Shown here: positions 33,520 through 46,969 of the stretch, piece by piece
Layout of the letters: every line of letters starts with the position of its first letter
How positions within the stretch are numbered: position 1 is the first letter of the stretch
Origin: Zychaea mexicana
Lineage: Eukaryota > Mucoromycota > Mucoromycetes > Mucorales > Lichtheimiaceae
Length of the DNA: 64,000 nt
Direction of reading: 5' to 3'
NCBI RefSeq assembly: GCF_025766255.1
Contig: NW_026516777.1
Coordinates: 88,973-152,972 of the forward strand
Program-made: the position numbers and the translations under genes
The notes under the pieces: model-generated
The model's database searches: none
Seen by the model: the letters and a program-made list of their open reading frames with translations, nothing else
Told to the model about the DNA's origin: nothing

Positions 33520-36500
33520 ATGTCTGGTCAGCAACAGGGAGCATACGAAACCACTTCGATGGGCGGTCTCGTACATTCTGTCGACTCTTATCTAAACGAA
33601 ATGGCTCCAGGTCAGTCCGGCCACGTTGTTCCTCAACCACGCGGGCAATCTTTACAACATCGGGCTGGAGGCGGCACCGAGTACGGCCATCAACCCAACG
33701 TATGCAATTTACAAAAAGATAAAAAAAGACGGAAGGTGAAAGAGTCCGGGAAAAGCGAAAAGAGTAAATGGATTGATACTCACTTTTGGGCTGAAATATA
33801 TAGAATACGCAGTATGCCGGGTATTATGATTATTACAATGCTAGTGCCCAGCAACAGCAACAGCAACAGCAACAGCGCCAAGACATGTATTACGAGCATC
33901 AGCAGCAGCAGCAAATGTCGATGGATAGCAACAGATACTCGTCTACAGGGATGGCACCATCGCAATATCCAAACGGAGCATACGGGTCAAATGAATACGG
34001 TGGATATCCTTACGACAATTCATATTCGCAAAACTATCATCATCAGCCTCCTACTACGCCAATGCCTAACCGTACTTCTAGCAGTAACTACGGTATGGCC
34101 TATCCACCGCAACGACTTGTAGACCCATCCGGGCCACCACCGCCGCCCACGCATTTTGGAAACGCTGGCGCCTACTCACCACCCGTCGTCGCGGCTCAGC
34201 CGTATTCACCACAAGATTACCAACAAGCACGCGGTACACCTCCAGGATCACCAGCAGCTCGTCAATCGTACCAAGCATCCCCGCAACCTCAGCATCAGCA
34301 GATGCTCCAACAGCAGCAAGCGCCACCGCCACCACCTCCTGTCGGTTACACTTCGGCTGGATATTCGCAACCGAGTAGCAGCTATTCGCGACCGTCTTCG
34401 CAGGATTATGGTGGAAGTAATAGCAGTAACAGTATGGGTGGCGTTGGAACATATCGCTCGGACACTACGACAACGACGACCTCGCATCGACGCACACCGT
34501 CATCGCTGAAGAATACAATCATGACTATCGAAAGACCCAAATATACGAGACCCTCCGCTATTGATACTTCGCAAGTCGGAGAGGGTGAAGAGGCACCTTT
34601 TATTGCCGTTTCTCCGATCTCAAGCGACGATGAAGATGATTACCCATTTAATGGTCCTAGCACTACTGCTGTAAACACAAACAACAATAACTACAATAGT
34701 TATAACAGTAAAAATAGCCCTGCCGCTACTGCTGCTGTCGTGGCAGATACTACTACCTTCACTCCTACCGCTGATACGACGACAACGACAGCATCTTCAC
34801 CTGTATCTCCACCACCCACGCGATTCTCGGTCGTGTCCCCGAGGAAACAAGAAGGAGATGTTCATCATAATCAGGACGAGATTGACGAGGGGATTGACCC
34901 TATCATGCACGACGAACGACCAACGGCTGCACAGCGTAATTCGTCCATGTCACGTATGTCAGTTGAAGCGAATGTGGATTATTCAATAATGTCAGAGCTT
35001 TCTGTGGCGTTCAGAAGACGTATGAAGCGTATTACCAACGTGCGTGAGGTGAACAGTTCTGCCGAGTATCCAGAATCATTTAGCGGACATGAAGCTATCG
35101 TAAGTTATTGCATAAATATTTTCTGTGAATTTGTTTTGTGTGAAAAAAAAGTTAGATGTATATTCACACACACTCACATAACTCGTTGGTTGGGTGGAAA
35201 TGTTCACAGGATTTGTTGCAGGAAATTTTATCCGACAAAGGCATTCCAGATGGTTATTGTATTCTTATTGCCAATGCATTGATGAACTGTGCACCACCTT
35301 TGTTCCAACCGATTCGTCAGAACCACAAGTCTTGGATCACCAATGAAGTATATGATTCGTCGGACAAGTTTTATACTTTTGACGAAGATGATACGGATAG
35401 CGATATTCCTGTCGGCGTTTTCACGTCGTTGACGAAATGCTACACGTATGGTTGTGAACCGGAGCAAGGCGGTTGTTATGCGCCTAGATGTCCAAATAAC
35501 CCGGCCATCTTTGAAAGCGAAATCATGGTAAGAAAGCGCTTTTTGGTCAAATGTTTGCTCAAACATGGAGACGGAAACGAGATACAGGGATAAATAGCTA
35601 AACTCAATTTGGGATTCGCTATAGGTACATGCCGGTCTTACACGCCGCTCATCTACTAGATCAAATGCATCTGTGGACGACACTAAAGTAAGTGAAGGAA
35701 GGGTAGACACGTTTTATCACATGTATTGAACATCCGCACCGTACATATCTAGTCTTTCCCACATACAGCATGGGCTGAACGAGTGCCACGCGAATTGTTG
35801 GAGAATACACCAAAGAAAGAGCGTGAACGACAGGAAGCTATCAATGAAATGATTTACTCGGAAGAAGTGTATCGTGGTGATTTGGATACGTTGCATGAGG
35901 TATGTCCATTAAGAGGCGGGCTTCCGCCAGACAGAAATTACTAGCAATCCATTTACTTAAGATCCTGCCTTGTCCACTCAGGTAATTGTCATGCCTTTGC
36001 TCAGTTCGAACGCGATTGAAGAATCACGCCGCACGCAGTTTGTCCGAGAGGTGTTCAACAACTATCATATGCTGCGAGAGTTGAGTGACGCACTTTACAA
36101 AGATCTACTCGAACTCCAGCGACGAAACGATCAAAAATGCGTTCCCCAAATTGGCGATATTCTTGTTGACCATTTCACTTACTTTTCCGACCCATACACG
36201 ACCTATACTCCAAACGTACCACTTGCCGAATACAAGATTAAGATTGAAAAGCAACGCAACCCCGATTTTGCTCGGTTCATCAATGACATGGAAGGCAACA
36301 CACGCATGCGACGATTGGCGTTCCGTCACTTTTTATTGAATCCTGTCACGCGTATGCAGCGTTATCCTCTTTTGCTTGAAGCCATCATCAAAAAGACACC
36401 GGAAGATCATGACGATCGCAAATATCTGACAACCTGCAAGAAGCTGATCCAAACGATTGCATCGCGCTCAGATTTCCAGACGGAAGCTGTCAAGCAACAT

Positions 36501-38555
36501 GTGGAAATATTAGAGATCAATGACCAGCTTACATACAAGCAAGGCGAGAGCCATGATCTGCAGCTTGGAGATAGTCATCGTCGACTCTATTATCATGGGG
36601 ATCTGAAACGACGTGCACAGGCCATCGAAGTGACAGAAAAGAGCGACATCCATGCGTTTGTATTCGACCATCTCTTTTTGATGACAAAGTATCGAAAGAC
36701 AAACACTGGCGAGGAATATCGTATTTGGAAACGGCCTATACAGCTCCAGATGCTTTTCGTTCAGGGCGGCACCGATTATCCAGTTTCTGCTGGATCGCGA
36801 CCGCCAATGTCTAACTCTTCAAGCTCTTACATGCTCCAGGGTGCAACGACTACTGTCGCTGGTGGTGCCGTGCCATTAACTTTGCAGCACTTGGGTCAAC
36901 GGGACGGTCTGTACCATTTCTTCTGTAATTCAATGGATGAGCGGTACCACTGGATCAAAGCAATTGAGGATGCCAAGGCAGCACTCAAGAAGCGACAAGG
37001 TGATAACGACGTATTCGAAATGCGGACGCTGGACGATGCATCCTTCCGATACTTGGGCTCGGTCAACTCGGCGATTGGTCAAGGTCGTATTACTTGCTCG
37101 GTGCCCTTCCGTAAGTTTTCTTTTATAAAGATGCTCAGTAGAAAGACCTGGTTGGAAACTGACTGATGTGAACGTGAAATATCCCTGATTTAGAATCGGT
37201 AAATGGAGAGCAAAAGATAGTTATTGGTACGGATGTGGGTGTCTATATCAAGTCATTACAGCAAGCCAGCGATATACGACGCGTTCTTCCGTCCGATAAT
37301 GTCACCCAGGTGGCCATGATGGAGCGACAGCATATCTTGCTAGTGTTGGCTGGTAAATCCAAGAAAAAAAGATTTGGTTTTTGTTTTTTTTATCGATGAT
37401 ATCGTTGGTTGTATACTGAAAATAGGTTGCATATAGACAAGGTACTGAAGGCATATTCAATTGATGCACTGGATTCGCCAAACTCAACGAGGGCACCAGA
37501 CCGGACGGGACACGAAGTTGCACAGAACGTCAACTTTTTCCAAGTGGGTTATTGTAACGGCAAAGATTTGGTTGTATACAAGAAAAAGAAGAGCACGAGC
37601 AGCGTGTTTGTTGCAGTGGAGCCCATTTGTGACCTACGCCATCCAAAGAGTGAAAAGCTGCTGACGCAACGAACGGGATTGTTTTCGAGTCGAGGATCAA
37701 GTCATTCATGGTTCAAGACATACAAGGTATAGAAGAAGTTCTCTTATCAAGAACGTCAAATCTAGGAGTAAGAAAACTAACGAATGACCGGCTTTGCAGG
37801 AGTTCTACGTTGGAGCGGAGGCGAGCAATATTCACTTTTTGAAATCGAAAGTGAGCGTTGTTGTCGAAGCACGAGGGTTTGAAATCATTGACCCGGAGAA
37901 CTTGGCTGTCGGAGGACGGAACATCCCCGACAGTGCAAACCCTGAATTCAACTTCATTCAGCGTCATACGGAGCCTTTGAAGCCTCTGGCAATGTATCGT
38001 ATCCAAGACAAGTTTTTGCTCTGCTACAATCGGTTTGCCTTTTACGTCAACAACCGTAATGGATCGTTGGTGCAGCGTGGTGCTGGAAAGTAAGCCGTGT
38101 TATTGTTTGCTGTTCTTTTAATGGTATTTTTGGAGGGTCTGGCAGCTGACGCTTGCTGCATTTTTCAACATTGCGTACTAGATCGCTCTTGTGCGAATGG
38201 AACGGCACCCCAGACCATATAGTATATCAGCACCCATATATCATTGCTGTGGATCAGCAATTCATTGAGATCCGGCACGTGGATACGGTAAAGTATCACA
38301 TCTGTTTAATGAGAAGCAAGTGCAAGATAGGAGGGGTCAACTAACTATAAGGTGTCTCTCTTTCAGGGTGAATTGGTGCAAATTATCAGAGGTGATAACA
38401 TGCGTCTTACACACTACAATGGAAGTGGTGACACGCCTATTATCCATGGTTGCATGAACCATTCGCAAAAGCCCGATACGCAGTACCTGTTCCACCTCTG
38501 GCTAACCAACCAGCATCAACAACAACGTACCAATAACGCATACCCACGCAGATGA
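33520..38555 (+). CDS. Rho guanine-nucleotide exchange factor, DEP-DH-PH-CNH, Rom2/Rgf-like (1385 aa)
   Basis: Activates Rho1-type GTPases for cell-wall integrity and polarity at the plasma membrane. Eleven exons: 33520-33699, 33813-35099, 35210-35527, 35625-35687, 35753-35899, 35982-37110, 37194-37352, 37437-37726, 37800-38089, 38182-38287 and 38367-38555; all join in frame. Residues 1-440 are low-complexity (Gln, Pro, Ser, Tyr, Asn). A DEP-like region spans about 450-590 (MSELSVAFRRRMKRITNV, then FSGHEAIDLLQEIL). The DH domain, ~630-840, has NEMIYSEEVYRGDLDTL and LLNPVTRMQRYPLLLEAI. PH is at ~865-1005 (LYYHGDLKRR). The citron-homology (CNH) domain runs from ~1036 to the end (IVIGTDVGVYI, FYVGAEASNIHFLK, HPYIIAVDQQFIEI). 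The acceptor at 35752 is chosen because the nearby alternative breaks the frame before WAERVPREL. A Rho GTPase-activating protein follows 850 nt downstream. Confidence 0.92.
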
Positions 38556-39407
38556 TGAAAGAGGAAATTTCTCTCTTTTTCCCTTCTCTCTTTGACACAT
38601 ACACACACTTCCTGCTCCCTTCCTTTCTCTCTTTTACTTTTGTTTTTATTCTAGACAAGATATAAAAAATAATCATCAGAGTAAAGACTACACGAAAATG
38701 AATGTAACTCTAAAATGTGCACAGACATGGATGAAGAGTTAGGATAAAGTAATGCTGCACGTGCATAGCAGAATTGCGCCGGATGTGACCCTGCGGCCGA
38801 GAAACTAAAGGAAGGGACAGAGAAAGAAGGAGGCATATGAGATAAGAAAGCATTCCCTGTTCATCCTTGACAGCCAGCGTTGTGTGTGTTGGCCGAGGAA
38901 GAGGAGATGCTTCCTTTCCAGCAGCAAGATGCGTGAATGTATGTAAGTGCATAAACGACCGCTTTCAGGGACACCGACATTTTCACGATCCGCCACGCTC
39001 GCGCTCAAGTACGCATATCATGTAGTAGACACTGTGTGCAACAATAATATTGATAATATGATGTCTATTAAGTGACAGAAAGAGACAGCCAATGCCAAGC
39101 TGAAACATAATTATCACAGTTTTTGCTCGTGTCGCTCCTCTTTCTCTTCTCTTCTTTTCCTTCTCTGACTGACTGTTGCTATTGCATGTCGACTTGCTTT
39201 ACCGAAAGGAAGCTTGCTTGCATATAACCTAACGCCCTCCCCCAAACTAACCAGTTTCTGTAACATAATAAGCAGCAGCAGTAAGCGCGCATATTACTTC
39301 TGCACCACAGTAACAACACTTTCGCTACTCCCCCCCCCTTTCCACCATCTGCGGCCTCAGCATAAACACAACAACCCCTTCAAAAAAGTTACTGAAAATT
39401 CGCCATC
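38556..39407. other. Intergenic region between RhoGEF and RhoGAP genes
   Basis: The first ~100 nt are CT-rich 3' UTR. The rest has overlapping minus-strand frames without recognisable content. The last ~200 nt are CT/CA-rich leader for the next gene. Confidence 0.4.
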
Positions 39408-42400
39408 ATGGCAGTAGCTTATGATTGGGTCGAAGTCCACGATCCTCACACAAAACATGTCTATTATGCCAATCCAGCAAGTGTCTTTCTTTTTAAATAT
39501 ACTACTTCATCTCGATCTTACCTTATCCCCGCCTTTCCTTGTCGACAACTGACTCTATCCTATTAGACGACCGGCGAGTGCTTATGGGAAGAAAAACCGA
39601 CTGTGGGGTCAATGTAAGTTTCTTTTTTTTTTTTGCCCCTTTGTCTTTGCCGTATCCCTTTCCTTCGCCTATGGGAAGTGACCAGGAAAGAAAAAACAAT
39701 AAAAGACGACGACAACAACAACAACAACGTACAACGTCACCCTAACCACATACGAATATATATTCAACGTACGAATATAAAAAAAATATAGTAAAGCACC
39801 TCATCCTGATGGTGATTGGTGGGAATTGTGGGATGAAAAAACCCAATTACCTTACTATTACCATACACAACACAACAAGACTCAGTGGAACAAACCCGGA
39901 AAAGAAGAATCTACAATTATTTCGCTTGTCAAAATACAACAGGTTTGCGTTTTATTTTCGATTTAATCTGTTGCTATATTTAAAAAAAAATGGATAAAGG
40001 GGTGGGGTATTGTGCGGGAGGTAAAGAAGATGCCTTTTGGGGAGTTGATGGTGGTTGGATAAGACAAAGGTGTAAAGGAGCAGAGATGAAAAGGATAGGA
40101 AAACGTTAAAAAACCCTCATTTTTAATAGTCTTCACCAGGCGCACAGAAACGACTTTCTGTCAAGGAACCACCACCCCCTCCATGGCTGAATAGCAACAA
40201 CGATGATAGCAGCAACAATAAGAGGAATAGCCGATCATTGGATCTTGAACAACAAAACGGCAATATCAAGATAGCCGCAACCCCACAAAGATCGACGTCC
40301 GAAGAAACCCGCCAACAGCATCACCACCATCATCATCAGCATGCAGCGAGTACGAGTACTACTATGAGTGATAATAGTATTACCTCCTCATCGGGAGGTG
40401 GTGGCTTCTTTGGAAGACGGGCGCGGAATCCTCCTGCACGAAAGTCGAGTTTGAAGGTAATATATAGATATATTGTGATGGGACAATGAGGGGTGCCAAT
40501 ACCATGGATACTACAGTAACTATGGCGACTGTCGGCCATGACAGTTATATCCATGACGATGATGATATTGACGGTATCAGTTGTTGCTTAGCGACATTCG
40601 AACTTTTTTCGATCGCGTACTTCTATAGAAACGGCATTTGCCAATTTTACGCGAGGCAGTAAGAAGACGCAGCAACAGCAGGTCAGTGCACCAATCAACA
40701 ATCCAGGTAAATCTTCACCCCCCTCCTCCTCTCTCTCTCTGTCTTGGCATGGACTCTACAAAGATATTTTTATTTCTTTAAGCCCCCTTTTCTTTCTCAC
40801 CGCTCTATTTCTTCTTTTCGTTTTTTTTTCACCACAAAACATCAATATTTAATCCATAGAGGCTAGGGCTTCTATGCATCCTTTGAACGACAACGGATCC
40901 ATGATTGACACCGCCTCTGTTTTGACCGCACCGCCGCCTCCGCCTCCGAATCTGCTGGCTCAGATCAACAATCAACCTATCTCTAATGGAGAAAGGTAGC
41001 TTATATATAACTGTCGACTACTAACTCTGAGATATATATATAACTGATTATTCATATTTGAAATTGAACAGTAAACGGATGATGCTACCTACAAGCTTAC
41101 AACATGATATCAATCAGTTTGCAATTGACGGCTTTGCACAGAAATACTTTGCCACGCATAAACGCGGATTATTCCGGCGACGAGTACCTATGAAGGAGAT
41201 GCTAGAATGGACAAAGGTATTTATATCTATAGGATAAACATTAGATGATAGAGCGGAATATGCAGTGAGAGCGTTTGAGAGAGAGAGAGATAAAAGACAA
41301 AGATAGAGTGAAGCATAGAAAGGGTAGAACGGGTGAGTATAAACGAAAGAGAGAATAAGTGGGAATACTCATAACGGAGGAAACATCACCGTGTAGGATT
41401 CACTTAACAAGCCGCTCATGATGCTCAACAAAGATCTCCATAAAGACGCACTACGGTGTTTCCGAATGATCCAAATGGTCATGGGGGATCGCCATCGACC
41501 ACGCAACTCGAGCGATGTCGAAGATTTGCAGTCCATCCTGAGCTGCGGAATCACCAAAGGGCAAATGCGCGACGAGATTTACGTCCAAGTATGCAAACAA
41601 CTTCACAACAACCCGCGCGGATCCAGTATTCGAAAAGGCTGGGAAATCTTATGCATTGTCTGCATAACATTTCCGCCGTCTAAAAACCTTGAATCATACC
41701 TGACCCACTTTGTACAACAGCACCATCAAGTCACTGAAAACGACGTCAATGTCATGAGCCAACACGTGTCCAACAAACTCAAACGCATCTGTATCCGCGG
41801 CGCCAAGGGTAAAGTCCTGACAGCCGCAGAGATTGAACGGGCTAAAATCGCACCGTTCAAACCTTCGGTGTTTGGTGAGCCTTTGCCATTTATAATGAGT
41901 ATGGAGCAGCAACGGGAAGAAGAACAACGGCAGCAGCAGCAACAGCAGCAACAACAAGACGGTAACAATAACGACGGCGAGTCTTGTCTGCAAATACCTC
42001 GGATTGTGCCGTTTTTGGCAGATGCAGTAATTCGGTTGAACGGACAACAATCGGAAGGTATATTTCGGGTACCTGGCGACGCAGATGATGTGACAGAACT
42101 GGTAAGTACCCTTGGTCCTCCAATCCCCTTTCTTTTTAAAGTCAAAACGTCAATGCTAACTCTCATTGTTACACTGATTTACCATTAGCGAGTGCGGATA
42201 GAGAATGGAAACTATGATGCAACTGGAATAACCGATCCGAACGTACCGGCGTCCTTGTTGAAATACTGGATCCGAGACTTACCTGAGCCGCTAATTTCAA
42301 TGGATTTATACGACACGTGCGTTGCTTATGCAGAAGACATTGATAAGGCCATTGATATCATCAACTCGTTACCAAACGTCAACCGACGGATTGTTTTATA

Positions 42401-42659
42401 TATATTGAGCTTCTTGCAAGAGTTCATTGACCCAGAGGTGATCAAGCATACCCTGATGAATGTCCACAATCTGGCCATGGTCTATGCGCCCAACCTGTTA
42501 CGATGTCCGTCCGAAAAACTCACAACTGTGCTGGAGAACTCAAAATACGAACAAGCGTTTTTGCGATGTCTGTTATTACAACTGGATGCGGATAAAGCAG
42601 CATGTGCGTATGATACCAATAGTGACAAGGCAATAGGCTCAAAGAAAGAAATGGAGTAG
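39408..42659 (+). CDS. WW-WW-MyTH4-RhoGAP protein, ARHGAP39/Vilse-like (708 aa)
   Basis: Expected to inactivate Rho/Rac/Cdc42 GTPases at cytoskeletal sites. Exons are 39408-39476, 39567-39613, 39792-39942, 40130-40456, 40629-40706, 40862-40995, 41072-41216, 41397-42101 and 42189-42659. WW1 (residues ~6-37) reads YYAN-P-TTGECLWEEKP only if intron 1 is a GC-AG intron with donor A|GCAAGT. WW2 is DWWELWDEKTQLPYYYHTQ, then W-NKP. A Pro/Asn/His linker carries KEPPPPPWL. MyTH4 spans ~275-440 (FAIDGFAQKYF, MLNKDLHKDALRCF, KGWEILCI). RhoGAP spans ~470-700 with FGEPLPFIM, the catalytic Arg541 in EGIFRVPG, LLKYWIRDLPEPLI and NVHNLAMVYAPNLLR. A Gln-rich insertion (about 498-510) sits in the first RhoGAP loop. 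The acceptor of exon 6 is a tandem ATAGAG; only the second AG keeps frame. Confidence 0.9.
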
Positions 42660-44999
42660 CCTTTTCCTTAACTCTTATTATTATTACTATTATTTATTAT
42701 AACTTATACTTCTGACCACACTATTACTCTTTATACAAAGTTTTTCTTCTTCATCATCCATTTGTTTTTTATTTTCTTACCAATCACACGACCAAAAAAA
42801 AACTGTCTTATTTGGACACAATCTGATTACTATCTCCAAAAAAAGCTTTTGTACCTGTCATTGCTTCCTCATGAAAATTTCACCGCAAATAAAAATGAAG
42901 GACGTGCTTTACTACCTACAATCGAAAGATCAAGCACATCAATACTCTTTTTGGTGTTTAAAAGTCTAGCAAAACATCAACTCAGCATCATCAACAACAA
43001 CAACAAAAACTACTACAATTGTAATCATTACCGATTTCTCTTCAGGTATTTTCACGCTTTTCTACTACGTATCTTTTGAGGCAGAAGGCTATTGATTGAG
43101 TGATCAATTATCGCAATACAATAAATAGCAACAGGTTACTTCAGAGATGGTTATGGACACAGTACACATCTTGACTGAAAACACAAAGTAAAGTTGCCAT
43201 ACATTATCTACCATCTACCCATAGGTACATGGTGCGATAAGTCATGGTTGGGTCAGCTTAGACGATGATTGACAATAAGCATCAACAATACTTTCCTATA
43301 CAAATGTAAAAAAACAATTGCTAACCAATGATGGAGTGAGGCGCAGAACCTCTCAAGCAAGAAAACATACTAGAACCATCCCAAATTGCTGCCAGCGGGT
43401 ATCTCTGCACGAATAAGAGAGAAACACTTTAATAAATAGCAGAATATATGTGGTATCTATCGTTGCAACGTTGTGCTCTTATCACCTGCTCAAAAATTCA
43501 ATTTGAACACGAAATTCACGGGTGAGTGCTTGACCATATTGTCCTACGTTTCCGCCCCCTCCCATCAATACAATGGCCTATGTCTACTGCGAAACAATGG
43601 GTATTGGGATACACTTTTACGGCCGTCGATACAATGTAGCAAAAAGTCCAAAATGGTAAATAAGTGTCTGCAATAAACGCTTTACTAGATACGTGCAATA
43701 ATTATATGCTGTAAAAAGAAGATTAGCATCATGTCTTTGCTAGACAAGGATAAGATAGAGAGCTTAAGGCTTGATGTCAAATGGTTATCCGATTTATGGA
43801 GCGAAATTTATCACTGCTTTCTCGAACACCCTTTTCTTCTGTCTCCGTACAATTATTGTCAGGGGCTGATCGATGCAACAAGAACTGAAGGGGTGATAGG
43901 AACATAACCTGGTATCTATCGTTGTAGCAGCACATATCAAAGATTGCGAAACAGAAAAAAAAACTTGGACTTTCAGGTCTGTGTTTTTTGCCAATCGTCA
44001 GTTTTAGATTCATCAGCGGGCTCGGTGAAACCCGTGGTTACGCTCTTACGATAGCTATAGATTTTAAAAAAAAGTTGGTTGTATAAGATATGATTGGCTT
44101 TAATTATAATGATGTGCTTACCGTTGAGGACGACGATCTAATAAACCGCGAACTTGATTAGCGTCGTTTGCCCGGAAGGAACTTTTTTGTTTTTGACCAT
44201 CATTTTATCTTTAAAACGCAACCACTAGAAAATGTAGGTCTAAGTAATTGCACTGATAGAGGATAAGCGGCATATTCGCAACGAAAACTACAATTTGGAC
44301 GATGCGGTTACTATAGAAAAAGCACGATTCTGCGATTAGAATGCATATGCTCAGTAAACTTTATTAGCTCCGTGGGTGCTAAAAACTGATTTAAGCTGCT
44401 GATCATCAATTTGTATTGACACTACTCATAGAACACAAGCTCAGTCACCGGTTTCGTGATACAAATGATATATAGCAGGCTGCTTTTAGCATGCACACTG
44501 TACTTTATAGTCTGTGTGGACAGCAAGAGATACGGACCTTCCGAGTTAGGTGCTGGTTGACATCCACCAGCAGGCTTGATCATTAGAACACCCACACCAA
44601 TTCATTTAATAAAATCAAATATGCATTCTTGGCTATCATTGGATTGTCGGGAGGGAAAGAGAAAATTATAGCCGTTTGAAATTGGGTTTGTAATTTTAAA
44701 GTTGTATTTTTAGAAGCGCTTAGTGCCGATCTTTCCTTCCAGGTTCCTGGACCGAGTAGAAAGCCTATTAGCCTACTTGATTAGTCCAGTATGGAACTGA
44801 AAAGAGACGCCTTTGCCGATTTGCATGCTATCGACGACATAGGGCTTCCTTAATTTAGCCGCATCATGCATGTTTTTGCATCGGCCGTTTCTTGTTTGGT
44901 TTGTCCACACGTCACAGCAAACGATGTGCTACAATGGGAAGTGTAGGTGATGTGCGCGAGTCAATTGTTGTTGTGGAAGAGGGTGATCGACCGGTTGGA
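42660..44999. other. Gene-poor region
   Basis: The RhoGAP 3' UTR (AT-rich, TTATT repeats) occupies the first few hundred nt. The remainder shows only short frames. One, starting at 44090 (NDVLTVEDDDLINRELD), is acidic and coding-like but 23 codons long. A segment around 44560-44600 weakly resembles 16270-16300. No domain, RNA or inverted terminal repeat is supported. Confidence 0.4.
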
Positions 45000-45035
45000 A
45001 TTATATGAAAATAATTTCCCATCTGGCGCAGCGTT

Positions 45036-45053
45036 ACACACACACACACACAC
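45036..45053 (+). repeat. (CA)n microsatellite
   Basis: Nine AC units. It is the first of several dinucleotide tracts in the next 2.5 kb. Confidence 0.9.
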
Positions 45054-45376
45054 CGTCGACAATAATGTCCATGGTTGCTAAGGTCCAAAAAAAAGAAGGG
45101 GGGGGGCCTGGATTTGGGGTTTGGTTACACCCATGGAAAAAAAAAAGACGTAATAAGTTGAGATGCGACATAAAAGAGTTAACGCACGAATGTTCTTTGG
45201 GTGTCGTGCTTGTGTAGCGGCGATCTAAACTGCGGTTGCCATTAGCTTACATTGGACATGTGGAGAATGCTTGCGTTTTTTTCTTTTTTTAAATGAAAAA
45301 ATAAAAAAACAGGGCGTGATGTTATTTTTTCTTTTGGCAATATACACTCTGTGGAACAGTTGCGTTTTAATGATCC

Positions 45377-45413
45377 CTCTCTCTCTCTCTCTCTTTGTGT
45401 GTGTGTGTGTGTC
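45377..45413 (+). repeat. Compound (CT)n(GT)n microsatellite
   Basis: A CT run passes directly into a GT run, separated only by TT. Confidence 0.9.
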
Positions 45414-46300
45414 TAATCTCGAAAATAATGTCTCTCAGTAATAGTGAGACATAGAGCACGCTAGCGTGCCCGCCGAGCCTTTATTAAATTCGGGCTTTTG
45501 TCGCTGGCAGTCGCTATATATTACTTGTGGACGCTGTTAGTAGGGAGCATCTACCCTGGCCCCGTTTTATTGCATCGTTGTCCTATGCTGCAATAACATG
45601 CAAGCAAAAGACAGATAGCGGAAGAGGGCTTACTGATGATGGTGATGATGATACGTGCACTCCTTGCTTAAAGCCAACTCCCATACCCCCCCCCAAAAAA
45701 AAAAAGCCCGTATTCTTCGTCTTCCTCCTTCGCATCCCCGCGCAGACTATCTCTTTTTTTCTGCAGCCAAAATCCCGATAAACTAAAAATTACCATGATG
45801 ATTGCTTTTGTTTTCTTTAGCATGCAGGTCATCGGGATGGATGGATTGCAAAGTAGGGAGGAGGGGGGGCACGAGAGGAGGAGAGTGTCAACATTTTCAT
45901 CAGTTGGCATTAGACGACTCGTATTAGTGTCAAGAGAATGAAACATAATTGTGGGATGATGGGTTGGTAGCACCAAATCAACACTCACGCTAAATAGAAC
46001 ACGATTGACGGGGCGAATCTATAAGAGACACCTAGAGAAGAAGAACATTACGTATGTCCTGAAGATCCGTCCTTGTATGGATGAGAAGTATAAAACTCAA
46101 CAAGTGAAAACACGTGCACGACTGCACGCTACACTCAATTCGCCATGTGAATGGAAAACGTTAACAATAGCTTAGGCGGCTAACCACTGGTCCCGTTTTA
46201 TATTAAGAATGGTAACACTCTCTGGGTTGGGGTGTCTTGTATAACCTCACGTAAACCTGTTGTGCCACCACTGTGTTTGTAATTTCTTTTCATTTAACTC

Positions 46301-46326
46301 TGTGTGTGTGTGTGTGTGTGTGTGTG
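46301..46326 (+). repeat. (TG)n microsatellite
   Basis: Thirteen TG units in non-coding DNA, 40 nt before a short CT-rich tract. Confidence 0.9.
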
Positions 46327-46588
46327 GCATACGCTATATGGAACAATGACGACTTTCTCTCTCTCCCTCTCTCCTCTCTCGCTTGACCTGGTATTACTAT
46401 TACCGTTAGTGCTGGCTGTGTAGAAAAGAAGGTTAATGATCGTTGTAGCACTTTTAATATTAGCTTTTTTGCTCAAAGAAACCAGCCATCATGTCAACAG
46501 CACTGCTTCTTCCCCTATGGAAAATCCCCTTTGAAAGACAGACAGACAGAAATAAATGAGCAAATTAACGTGGGGGCCTGGGCCACCA

Positions 46589-46624
46589 CGCACACGCACA
46601 CGCACACACACACACACACACACA
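46589..46624 (+). repeat. (CA)n microsatellite with CG interruptions
   Basis: CGCACACGCACACG passes into a pure CA run. Apparent ORFs on both strands here are repeat translations. Confidence 0.9.
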
Positions 46625-46927
46625 TACATTCATTCATGGCAGCAGCTGCCAGACATTTGCACGCGTAGCACATTATCAAATGCCCGGCTGCCGAATCATT
46701 TCTGCGCAATAATATATAATCCACCCTGCTCATGCGGAGTTGGCGCTATTGATTTTCCCGAAAAGGTACAGATCGGATCGCTTTGGAGCGTTTCTGCTTA
46801 CCAGACTATGTACACACCACGAACATCCCATCCAAAGACGCACAACACGCACTCGCACCCTCTCTCTCCACACTGTCTTTAATTTTTATATTTATTTTCT
46901 GCTCAGGGCTCTTCCTCCCACCCCCCC

Positions 46928-46929
<2 letters not shown>

Positions 46930-46965
<36 letters not shown>
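46930..46965 (+). repeat. (TC)n microsatellite
   Basis: A TC run preceded by a poly-C tract and followed by T/C-rich sequence. It probably lies in the promoter or leader of the FYR-domain gene. Confidence 0.9.
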
Positions 46966-46969
<4 letters not shown>

